Shown: positions 20,101 to 29,028 of the stretch, piece after piece
Layout: every line of letters begins with the position of its first letter
Numbering within the stretch: the stretch's first letter is position 1
Assembly (NCBI RefSeq): GCF_019175285.1
Contig: NC_056527.1
Coordinates: forward strand, 113,367,434 to 113,431,433
Length of the DNA: 64,000 nucleotides
Source of the DNA: Sceloporus undulatus
Taxonomy: Eukaryota; Chordata; Lepidosauria; Squamata; Phrynosomatidae
Direction of reading: 5' to 3'
Translations under genes and position numbers: made by a program
Notes under the pieces: model-generated
The model's input: the letters and a program-made list of their open reading frames with translations, nothing else
Databases searched by the model: none
Told to the model about the DNA's origin: nothing

Positions 20101-21113
20101 TATGAGGCCAACAAAAGGCACAAAATACATCACACTAGCTTTAGAAGCATTACAAACTTCTTCATCAGTCAGAGATGGTAAAATGATGTGCAAGTGGGTA
20201 GGTGGGTGGGAAAGTGACCATGCTCTGGTCATGGTATCTGTGAGATGTTTTGGCCAACTGTACTATACGGTGCCATTTCACTTATAAAATTTTCTTAATT
20301 CAACAACAAAACTATCCATCTGATCCTGCTGCCTCACTCAACCTGTACTGTCAGCCATTGTGCCTTTCAAACGCTGGCTTTATTTTTGGTTCACAATAAT
20401 AATAATAATAATAATAATAATTTGTTTTATTTATATACCGCTATTCCAAAGATCATAGCGGTGAACAGCAAGTAAGCTAATTTGCCCCCAACAGTCTGGG
20501 TACTCATTTTAGCGACCTCGGAAGGATGCAAGCCTGAGTCGAGCTTGGGCCCTTTGCTGGTCTTGAACTCGCAACCTTGTGGTTTCGAGTAAATGGCTGC
20601 AGTACAGGCATTTAACCACTGCGCCACCATACCTCTTACAAACTTCTAAAGATTTTACAAGGGTGTTCAAATGTTCATACTGTTATAAATATCCATTCCA
20701 ACAATCTATCCTCAATGCACAGCATGAATCGAATTCCCCCCTTCTGCCTCCATTGCACATCTATCAACTTTGCAGCTGCACTCCCCCCAACTGCACTATT
20801 GTTCCCAACTATACCATCTTTGTCTCTGCTACATGCTTAAAACTAAAACAGCAACACCTTTGCTGCTGGCTTATCCTTAACAGGTTAACTCTCAAATGAA
20901 TGTGGCCATCAGATGCTGGTTGGTGGGTTTCGGGGGTGTTCCTCATCCATGCTGAAAGGGATCCCTGATTCTTCGGACGAATGCCAACCCTCAACAGAGT
21001 ATTTGTATATCTTTGATTCTGGATGTTTCTGAAACTGTCAGTGCTTTCAGTGCAAAATGTTTCTAATTCTTCTACAGTGATGATAACCACATCTCTTTTT
21101 TATCCCAGGTTGA
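16853..21113 (+). CDS. TRAC: T-cell receptor alpha constant region (TRAC), gene span
   Basis: This encodes the membrane-proximal part of the TCR alpha chain, which pairs with the beta chain and assembles with CD3 and zeta at the T-cell surface. Exon 1 (16853-17149) is the Ig constant domain. Exon 2 (18239-18280) is a short hinge with the interchain Cys. Exon 3 (18765-18872) is the transmembrane segment. A likely exon 4 starts at 21109 and supplies the stop codon. All junctions are in phase 1, so each J exon joins in frame: the last J base plus AT gives Asp or Asn. Exon 3 closely matches the mammalian protein near the end, with FNLL and RLWS conserved. Location between the J cluster and DAD1 confirms the identity. 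The exact C-terminus is the least certain part. Confidence 0.93.
17239..17662. mobile_element. PIF/Harbinger-like MITE in TRAC intron 1
   Basis: The ends GGGTTATTCAGACA and TGTCTGAGTAACCC are inverted repeats, flanked by TTA at 17236-17238 and 17663-17665. A 3-base TTA duplication suggests the PIF/Harbinger superfamily. A related copy lies in opposite orientation around 57780-58190, sharing CTCCATCTTTAT and ATCTGCATCAT blocks. No transposase is present. Confidence 0.65.
17868..18020 (+). mobile_element. Sauria-type tRNA SINE, 3'-truncated
   Basis: A tRNA-like head (GGTACAGTGGCTTGAGCATT) is followed by CCACTTGGCCATGAAAACTC and GTGGGTGACCTTGG. The 3' half and RTE-like tail are missing. Confidence 0.7.
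18239..18280 (+). CDS. TRAC: TRAC exon 2: hinge with interchain cysteine
   Basis: This 42-base exon lies between the acceptor CTCCATAAG and donor GTATGT. With the split codons it reads DPGTCIAESGDNET. The single Cys is placed for the disulfide with the TCR beta chain. The human counterpart is 45 bases. Confidence 0.88.
18281..18764. other. TRAC intron 2, no feature recognised
   Basis: AT-rich unique sequence. No recognisable repeat or reading frame with coding character was found. Confidence 0.6.
18765..18872 (+). CDS. TRAC: TRAC exon 3: transmembrane segment
   Basis: The acceptor TTGCTTGCATAG precedes it and the donor is GTAAGC. It reads GIRLNLLSLTVLGLRVVFLK followed by SVAFNLLLTFRLWSRR. 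The Arg and Lys inside the hydrophobic stretch are the conserved charges that pair with CD3 delta/epsilon and zeta acidic residues. In mammals the stop follows RLWSS inside this exon; here the frame is still open at the donor. If unspliced it would end at TGA 18881-18883 after RRGKH. Confidence 0.92.
18873..21108. other. TRAC intron 3 (provisional)
   Basis: It holds a repeat fragment at 20095-20175 and a reverse tRNA-type SINE at 20393-20637. The rest, including 18880-20090, shows no gene or repeat I can name. Its 3' limit depends on which acceptor is used near 21078 or 21109. Confidence 0.55.
20393..20637 (-). mobile_element. tRNA-derived SINE with (AAT)n tail
   Basis: On the - strand it begins ATGGTGGCGCAGTGGTTAAA, which contains a pol III A box. 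A B-box-like GGTTGCGAGTTCAAGACC comes next. The body ends in GCGGTATATAAATAAAACAA and an AAT microsatellite, an L2/CR1-like tail. It is nearly full length. Confidence 0.85.
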
Positions 21114-21500
21114 TGATGAAAGAAAAAAAAAAAGGTGACTGTATCTAGGATGCTGAAAAGAAGAAACCCCTGGAAGATACCCATCCACCTGGGAACAAAC
21201 ATAAAGAACAGCACTCGTACTTGATTGGAAAGAACCATGCTACATCATTCCTACATTTCTATGCCAGCTACAGAGACTGTATCTTATTCTGGAAAGGGAA
21301 AACTTCACCTTCTGAATTTCTCCTTGTATTCCAAGCAGGGATGGAAGTGGAATTGGCAAACTGGAATCCTCCTTTATTCTATTTTATCACGCTACCTTCT
21401 GATTATTACCTACCAAAGTTTTTTGTATTTTACTCAGTATTAAAAAAGATGTGTATATTCATATTCTTGAGTTGGTTACTTTTGTCATTGTCTCCTGCCT
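21109..21500 (+). CDS. TRAC: Likely TRAC exon 4 (stop codon and 3' UTR)
   Basis: The acceptor ATCTCTTTTTTATCCCAG has a strong pyrimidine tract. Joined to exon 3 it gives ...RLWSRRG and a stop (TGA 21111-21113). An alternative acceptor at 21077 (TTCTTCTACAG) would add a longer Lys-rich tail. The next 350 bases contain no obvious repeat, and ATTAAA near 21440 could be the polyadenylation signal. Mammals also have a fourth TRAC exon, but there it is untranslated. The exon end is approximate. Confidence 0.55.
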
Positions 21501-22718
21501 TCAGGCTTACAAGCTAAAAGACACAACATGAAAAGAGAGTGGGAGAAAGGAGGGGAAAGGCTGGAAAGGTGTGTAGACTAGCAGGGCTTACTCTGCAATG
21601 AAGATATATCACCATCTTTGGACTTTGAGACCACACCAATGCTTTTACGTGTTGTACCACTGAGTCCCTATTATATTGGGAAAGGAGAGATATAAATAAA
21701 TAAAATAATAATAAAAAATTGTGGAGCTGCATCAGGGCAACATTTACTGTCACATTTTGTGTCAGACTTGTGGCAATTTTTCTTCAGATATTTTTTCAAG
21801 ATAAGGAATTCCCAGAGTTCAGAACTAAGCACTGAAATGGGTGGATGGAGGGGTCCCAAAGAACATGCAGAAGCTTGCCTGAAATGATTCCCCATCCTAT
21901 CACTGGGTTCCTAGAGACCTGAGTAGTAGAAGAAAAAGGTTTCAGTTTCACTTTGCAGAAAACAGCTAAGAACCGGGACTGAGTACAATATTTAATGACT
22001 AAGAATGACTTAAATCAGAACATCAAATGACTAAGAACATCAGTTTATGATGTCTGTCTTTTCCACCAGTGTCCACAAAGAAAAGACATATCCCTTTCAA
22101 TACCTACTCATGTAAGTCTTCCTGAGTTCAGTGGGTTTTATTTTTAAATGAATACACATTGTTGTAGCCTAAAATAGGGTTGGAAATGATGTGGTCCTCC
22201 AGATGTTGTTGGTCTACAAGTTCCAACATTCCCTATAATTGGCCATGCTGTCTAGGGCTGATGGAGCTTGCAGTGCAACATTCAGAGAGCTACACACTTC
22301 CCACTACAGCCTAAGGGTTGGATCTGCCTTTAGCCATATGTAGAGCAGAAACATAGAAATCGCTATGACCTCCTAGTTGGATCATGATTTGTATAAGGCT
22401 TATTGATTCCAGCGGATTTGTACCAAATATTAAGCAAATTTGCATCATCTGAAGACTGTTATCCTGAGGGTGGAACTTGTGCTCATTAAGTTAACCCACA
22501 CAGGGAAAGAAATATGTGGGTTATTTTTTTGTAACAGGTTTGAGCAGGAATGCAAAAAGCATAGCTCTCCATATGTTTGACCACAGCTTTTATGATCCCT
22601 CACCTTTGCTATGATGGCTATGATGGATAGAAGTTGAAGATCAGCCTCTAGAATTCCATATGTTCCCCCACTCTTATTCTTCAAAGAGCTCCAAAATGCA
22701 AACATGCCACTTGTATTG

Positions 22719-22928
22719 GTCTGTAAAGAGGCGGTAAGGCCTCAGCCTACAGAATCTATTTTTCTTCTTCTTTTGGCTAGATCTCTGAGATCTATCTGCC
22801 TATTCTTCTGAGCTGTCTCTAATAGTAATCACAGAGATCTAGCCAAAACCAACCAACCAACCAACCAACCAACCAACCAACCAACCAACTCTCTGTAGAC
22901 TGAGGCCTTGCCACCTTTTTACAGAGGA
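22719..22928. mobile_element. Foldback element with (CCAA)n at its centre
   Basis: The left arm TCTGTAAAGAGGCGGTAAGG plus CCTCAGCCTACAGA and TTTTGGCTAGATCTCTGA is matched in inverted form by CAGAGATCTAGCCAAAA, then CTGTAGACTGAGGCCTTGCC and ACCTTTTTACAGA. A pure CCAA microsatellite (about 22853-22888) interrupts the right arm. Confidence 0.7.
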
Positions 22929-23689
22929 TGCTCTAGGTCTGACTTTCTTTTATTAAGCAGCGAGTTGGATTAGTCTCCCCAACTCTGTAGTCCTGTGATT
23001 CCATACTAGATTTGTTATGTAGTCTGTAATGTAGATTGTCAAGGAGCAGAAATCCATGAGCTCATTAGCTTCTGGCACCTAAAAATATAGGTCAAGTATA
23101 AGTTAACCAGCAATTTCAAGGAACATACACACAAGTTGTCTTGTCCTGCTTGGCTCATGGAAGGTCTCTGGGATTTCTAAGCAGATTATTTCCGTTGTGC
23201 CTACCATTTTATAGATGGGAAATGACCACACACAAACAGTGTTAGGGCTTCTTTATTTTTAGTAGAGGGAATTTGGGTAGGATCACCTTAGCAAGGACAG
23301 ATACCATTGGGAGGGACTTAATTTTTCTCTCGATCACCAATTAAATGCAGAAGAATCACCTTCCATTACATCAAGGATCTTTCTTAAGGTATACCAAGGC
23401 CATTTTGTTGTGAGAAAACGAAAGGATAAGATGGTACCCTATGTCCACAGCATGGACAGATGCTGATCAGACTGATCTGGATCCTTCTTCAGCACTGGTG
23501 ACAGGACATGTCCCCCACCACACATGCTTCCTAGGGCACCTGCCACACTCTGTCGCATGATAAAGCTGCCCCTGCCCCTATTATTGCTCTTTCAGTTAAA
23601 TACTGTACATGTTGACTCAGAAGTAAGCCCCACAGATCTCAATGGAACATATAGGGACAGAAAATAACTAAACACACAAACACTATACA

Positions 23690-24042
23690 GTGGTCCTTCC
23701 ACATTTGCTGGGTTAGCGGTGAAGAACCCCATGAATGTGGAAAAACTGCAAATTAAAAAGCACTATGGCTTTTCAGAAAGCAACTTGCTAGGAATTTCCA
23801 TGTCCCCCAGTGCAACTACATGGTCAGCATCTGCCAGAGGTTGATCACAGAATCATGCTGGAGGACCTACAAATACCTAGAGAAGTGTTTTCTCTAGGAA
23901 CAATCTAGGTTCCCCAGCACAACTCTATAGTCAACTTCTGGCAGAGTTGCGCTGGAGGACCTAAAGATTCCTAGATTAATCAAACCTGCAAATAATCAAA
24001 TCTGCAAAAGTCAAATCCACAAATGTGGAGGGCCAACTGTGT
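23690..24042. mobile_element. MITE, family F
   Basis: The ends CAGTGGTCCTTCCACATTTG and CACAAATGTGGAGGGCCAACTG are inverted repeats. Inside it shares the TGCTGGAGGACCTA and CTAGGAATCT-type blocks with the copy at 832-1191. Confidence 0.7.
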
Positions 24043-24052
24043 GTGTGTGTGT

Positions 24053-24090
<38 letters not shown>
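24041..24090. repeat. (GT)n and (GA)n microsatellites
   Basis: A short GTGT run is followed by about sixteen GA units. Confidence 0.9.
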
Positions 24091-24092
<2 letters not shown>

Positions 24093-24274
24093 GTTTGTGT
24101 GTGTATAGTTATTTATATATTAATTTTAATTATAGATATTATTTACATATATAACAAATTCTAAAAATCAATAGCTATAAGGGTAAGAGGCACTTCTATT
24201 CTTACATGCAGAATTCAACACCAACATGTTTGGCCCTGCCTGGCTGGTGGGAAGAATTAGGAGATTAAAAGGAT

Positions 24275-24500
24275 GTCTATAGAATCACAGAGCTGACAGA
24301 GACCATAAGGGTAATCTAGTCCAATCTCCTGTCATGTAGAAATACATAATAAAAGCATTCCTGACAGATGACCATCCAATCTCTTCTTTAAAGACCTTCA
24401 AAAAAGGAGAGTCCACTAGCTTCTGCTGATTCCACTGTCCAACAGCTCTTACAATAAACCAGTTCTTCCTAATGTATAGGCAGAATAACTCCTGTAATTT
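24275..24500 (-). mobile_element. CR1 LINE 3' region, reverse
   Basis: AGAATCACAGAGCTGACAGA, GACAGATGACCATCCAATCT and AACCAGTTCTTCCTAATGTA are the reverse complement of the conserved 3' end seen on the + strand at 56425-56822. Confidence 0.75.
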
Positions 24501-25260
24501 GAATTAACATGTTTGTATCTGGAGAAGTAAAAATACATTTCACTCTATCTGCCACTGAAGGCAGCCATGTTGAGACACAACCTATGGGGAAGCTTTCTTC
24601 AGTAAAAAGATTCATGCCCAATGGATGGATCTTCACACCTATTGTGTCTTCTGTGCTACAAAACTGTATGGGTTATGCATTCATTATTTAGGGGTCACAG
24701 ATTGCTTGTATAAATCTACTGAAATTTGACACTTAAATTCTACTTATAATACATGCATATACAGATTTAACTCTTTATTTCTGGACTGCTGGTTTGCTTT
24801 TATCAGTTTTGTGATTCTGGTCCTGAATTAGCTTTTTCCTACTCAATGGGATTTACAGCAAGTTGTGGAGAGAAAGGACACCTTTACACAATTTTCTCTT
24901 CAATGAATTGTCTTGGACTTAATTTTTTCAAGGAACTGTAGTTAGGATATTGGGGTGCAAACTGCAAATACTGTAACTGCAAATAACCTTTGCAAAGCTA
25001 ATTGAGATGTAGCAGCTTTGAAGTCCAACCATCCTAGATCAAAGTGAAAGAGTCACCCCACCATCTTCAGAAAGATTATTTTTAACCTCCTTCAAACAGG
25101 TGTTTTCCTCAGCCAGTAACAATGTATTTATTTACATTTAATCCTCAAAAATATCTTCTCCACCTTTGTCCTCAAACTAAGTAAAAGCCGGAAGAAACAA
25201 GTGAGGCAGGAAGTGGAAAATAGGTCAACCTTAAATGGGTCAAAGCAGCCAACCACCTCT

Positions 25261-25340
25261 CTTCCATGACGTCAGAGGCGCAGGCGATGATCTGGGTCAA
25301 TGTTTGAAGCTCACCCCGCAGAAACCGCTTCCTTTGGCAA
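25261..25340 (+). promoter_or_regulatory. TCR-alpha enhancer core (E-alpha), putative
   Basis: A perfect CRE TGACGTCA (25267-25274) is followed by the TCF/LEF-type GTTTGAAGCTC (25302-25312), CCCCGCAGAA, a Runx-like AACCGC (25323-25328) and an Ets-type CTTCCT (25328-25333). From memory, the mammalian core has CTTCCATGACGTCA-like, CTTTGAAGCTC, CCCGCAGAA, Runx and Ets sites in this order. It is about 4.1 kb past the probable TRAC exon 4 start and about 3.5 kb from the DAD1 3' end, the expected place. In mammals ATF/CREB, TCF-1/LEF-1, Runx and Ets-1 bind cooperatively here and drive TRA transcription and V-J recombination. Confidence 0.85.
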
Positions 25341-25545
25341 ACAAGCTTGTTTTGCACAGAGATGGAGGGTTTGAAAGAGGGGACACGTGCCGCAGCTCAT
25401 GTGGAAGGACAAGGAGGTGGGGAGAACGTTAGACCGCAAGGTAGAAGGTGCTGCCCTAGACTGAGAGGAGGACCACAGAAATGTCAGGTGCATCCGGGGT
25501 GGTAGAGGAGAGTACATAGCTAAGTATATCATCACCAAAGGCCTG
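25341..25545. promoter_or_regulatory. Unique GC-rich flank of the enhancer core
   Basis: Repeat-free sequence continues for about 200 bases past the core. It has a second TTTGAAAG (TCF-like), a CACGTG E-box (25384-25389), GTGGAAGGA (Ets-like) and TGCCGCAG (Runx-like). These could be the outer enhancer elements, but individual short motifs are weak evidence. Confidence 0.4.
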
Positions 25546-28500
25546 CAAGACCTAAGAATAACTCTGCGGCTGCCTCAGTTGTGGGCAAGCTGGGCATGTG
25601 AATAAGGCAAACAGGGGCCTTCTATGACCCCTTTAAATGAATCTAGGCTACTAATCACCGCTGAATACCCCCCCCCCCCCAATTATCAGAAACATATTCT
25701 TTCATCAAAGGTCAAAATGTTATGTCAATATATGTGATTAGTGAGGTTACATATCAGTTGGCGTTTGTACTGATTTTATACATTGATGGGTGTAATAAAA
25801 ATTATTATTAATAATAAATGATCAAATAAGCTGGCAGATGAAAAAGAGGGCAGCAGCATCTTTCTACGGCTGCTCCTTCTGAGACCTTGCGCCTTTCTCT
25901 CAGTTAGAAGGCAAAAATGTGTGGGGCACATGGCATGCCCTATCCCCCTGAGGGCTGGTGAAGGATGTAATTCAACTGCCAGTATTCAACTAAATGCCCA
26001 GTCAGCTTCTGTATCTAGAATGGGGGAGCGGGTGCTACCTTGTCCTTTGCTCAGGCAGAAAAAGGTCTTAGCCCAGACTATGGTGCAGACTATGGACAGC
26101 AGGGGGGTTATCTGGGTGAGTTCACACAACCATGGGGAAGATGTCAAAGGCTTTAAGGAACATGGGACCTTGTTCCTGTCCTTTCATTTCTGGCTGAGAA
26201 GGCACGAAACACCAACAATGGAACATCCTGGACATTTCTCTACAGATAAGACCATATTTATACCATTCGAAAAATTCCTGTTGCACCAGAAAGTTAATTT
26301 TAAACTAGGATTCTGTTTCTGTTATCCTCGGGTACAGAGTTATACCAAGGCATATCAGTGGCAAAGGACATTTTGGCTACCACTCCTTTCATGTAGAAAA
26401 CCTAACTTGTTGTTGTTGCATGTCTTCACATGGTTTCTGATGTATGGCAACCCTAGGACGAACCTATCACGTGATTTTCCTGGCAAGATTTGTTCAGAGG
26501 AGGCTTGCCATTGTCTTCTCCTGAGGCTGAGAGCATGTGACTTGTCCAAGGTCACCCAGTGGGTTTCATGCCCAAGTGGGGAATTGAACACTGGTCTCTA
26601 CAGTTACAGTCCAACACTCAAACCATTGCATCATACTGACTTATTAAAACTTATTTCAATGCTGAGAGTGGGAAAACAAAAAGCTAAAGCCAAGTTAGGA
26701 CATTTGGGGGTGGGATGACAGGGCTGCCACTTTTGGTATCTGTTGCTTGAGTCACTTGTCTAACTCTAATAGTAGGGCTGGCCCTGACAGGGATAAGAAC
26801 ATGAAAATATGTCCTACCCTATTGCCAAATAAGACTCTGTTATGTTGTACAGGCTAAATAGAACTGACAGCTATATCATACAGCAGTCTACCCTTTCATT
26901 TGGCATCAATTATTTTGCATCATAAAGATCTGATATTCCTGGACATAGCAAAGAATTACAGAGGACCACGAAGCTGTATCAACTGATAATGAAAAATCTT
27001 TAGGAGTGCCCTATGACTATAGATTTTACTAATAGTAGGTCACACATTTTCAAGCATATGTTGACCAATGTAAGGACTTAAAAGTGTGAAAGCCAAAATT
27101 AATCTGTCTTGAGGAACAGGGCTGGAAAGAAAAGGCGAGGAATCACCAGTGATCCATATACTGTCAGATTTAAATCATACCTCCCCACTGGCCACAGCAT
27201 CTAGGGTAACAAGCGTCCAACATATGAAGAGGTACAATTTCTACCCACCCCTTTGTACAGCTTGAACATATTTCTTTTTACATGTCCTTGATTATCTAGA
27301 GGAAGACCATCAGGTACCAGCTTCCTAAATGTGAAAAGTAATCTGTAAAAACCAGTTAATAGCATAGTTGGGTCACACTATATTTTGAGTGCAATCGCAG
27401 CATTCTCAAATATTGATTTTGTGGAATCAACTACTTATATGCACTCATGTGGTCTTTTCCCCCTCTCATTATGGAAACCTAGCATGTTGGGGGAAAACTA
27501 AGCCAGCAACTACTATGCATGTTATTCTCCAATGCCACTCTGTGTTTTCCTATTGGAGGTAGCATATAACTTTGAAGACTGTACCACTTGGCATCCTACT
27601 TGTTTAAACTGGCTCAGGAGTCAAGAGTGTGATGTGAGATTTGAATGAGATCTTATACAACGGCATAGAAATGTACTTGCTATTACTATTGCTATTAACA
27701 AGAAATCCTGTAAAGGTGCGGTCTTCTTGATTGTTGGATTCAGATTTTCACAGCAAGGGGAAGGCTATGGTTGTGAGTGGAGCTGTGAACTAACAAAACA
27801 TCTGATTTGTTTCTTGGCATTCTTGACACAGTTTAAAGACTTCTGGCAATTCTACTTCTTGAAATTAGTAGTCAACGAAACAGTGGCCTGCTTATGCAAT
27901 TCTCAGAAGATGACACCAGATGGCATCAAAGTAAAAGGAAAGAAAGGACAGCACTACTAGGCAACATAGGAAGGAAATGGAGTAAAGATTGTTGAAGAGT
28001 AAGGGCTGCCTACTAGCATCAACTGGAACTCTATGATAGTCTGATACAGACGAATAGTTGCTTGTTTGACTGCATGGGAGTGAAGCTTAACTCCAGGCTG
28101 TTATGCAGAGCCCTATTATCACTTTCTTTGGCACCATCAAGGAGAATCCTTGTTGTAGAATTTGTTAATAGGATTATCACAATTTTGCCTCAGACCAGCA
28201 GAACTACTGGACCAAACTGTGAATGCCACAGAGAAAGGGACTGTCAAGAATGCTTAAATTTTAATTTAAATAAATAGCTCTATAAAAAGAGAAACAAAGT
28301 GTTGGTTGAGATCAACGTTTAGGCTGTCTAGTCATTTGAGGCATATGGAAGTTTTAATAAAAGTCCCACAAGTTTGATTGAAATACATACCAATGGTTAT
28401 GTTGGAATCCACCCTCCTTCAAATCTGTTCTCCATTCTAGCCAGACAGAACAACATTCAAGGGATTTACCAGGAAAGCATTCATGGCTTTGAAGGATACA

Positions 28501-28860
28501 TGAAAAAGGGTGGGGACTCTCATTTAGCTGATGGGTGAAATTGAGTTTAAGAGTGGCAAGTGAGGGTACTCTAGCAGTGGCTGGAGACAAAGACATGAGG
28601 GTAGAATGAAAAATACCAGCTCTTAATGCCAGTAACTAGAATTCAGGATAGATATTTTAACCTTTTAAAATAGAGGCAGAAATATCGCATAAAAGCTGGG
28701 AAACCATCAAAGAGTGGTGTCATGGGGCAAGGGACATGACTATCTGGTGATTTCCAAAGGGCCAGGTTTGGCCCCTGACCTGGATTTCCAACACAACATG
28801 TAAGTGCATCCCAAACTCCACCAATTCAGCTTCACTACACATCACTGAGGAGCATAATAC
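25545..28860. other. Enhancer-DAD1 interval, no gene recognised
   Basis: It holds a C-run at about 25669, a reverse Sauria SINE (26402-26642) and otherwise sequence I cannot classify. A weak open stretch around 27700-27960 did not match any family I know. DAD1 and TRAC are transcribed towards each other here, so most of it is convergent intergenic DNA. Confidence 0.6.
26402..26642 (-). mobile_element. Sauria-type tRNA SINE, reverse, near full length
   Basis: The RTE-like tail (TTGTTGTTG, then GTATGGCAACCCTAGGACGA) comes first on the + strand. It is followed by CTTGCCATTGTCTTCTCCTG, CAAGGTCACCCAGTGGG and the tRNA-like head. Confidence 0.85.
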
Positions 28861-28864
28861 AAGG

Positions 28865-29028
28865 TATATAACAAAACAGCTTTATTGAGAATCATGGCAA
28901 TTACTATGTATCTTGGGGACCTTTTTAAATTTCATTCCTTTGTCCATCAGAGAGTTAATCCATGACATATGATGTGGCTCCCAGTCACTAGCTGAACAGT
29001 CTTAAAATGAACAAGATAAGCACACAAT
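28865..29028 (-). other. DAD1: DAD1 exon 3, 3' UTR
   Basis: On the - strand the acceptor TTTTTCCCCTTTCAG precedes ATTGTGTGCTTATC. An AATAAA signal follows (28886-28881), and cleavage is probably about 15-20 bases later. The preceding exon ends at a GTATGT donor only 15 bases after the stop codon, so this exon is needed to supply the 3' end. The cleavage site is inferred. Confidence 0.7.

Larger units (their letters stand above)
21500..25235. other. TRAC-enhancer interval, no gene recognised
   Basis: This 3.7-kb interval contains a LINE tail (21655-21715), a possible family C MITE (22163-22295), a foldback element (22719-22928), a family F MITE (23690-24042), GT/AG microsatellites (24041-24090) and a CR1 fragment (24275-24500). 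Apart from these I saw nothing with coding character. Confidence 0.65.

Noticed and set aside
25921-26718. 265-residue open frame on the + strand
   Set aside because: Its last third runs through a reverse Sauria SINE and the rest has no recognisable domain or codon bias. I treat it as chance.
27700-27960. Open stretch with FWQFYFLKLVVNETVACL
   Set aside because: I considered a decayed transposase but could not place any diagnostic motif. It is left unassigned.
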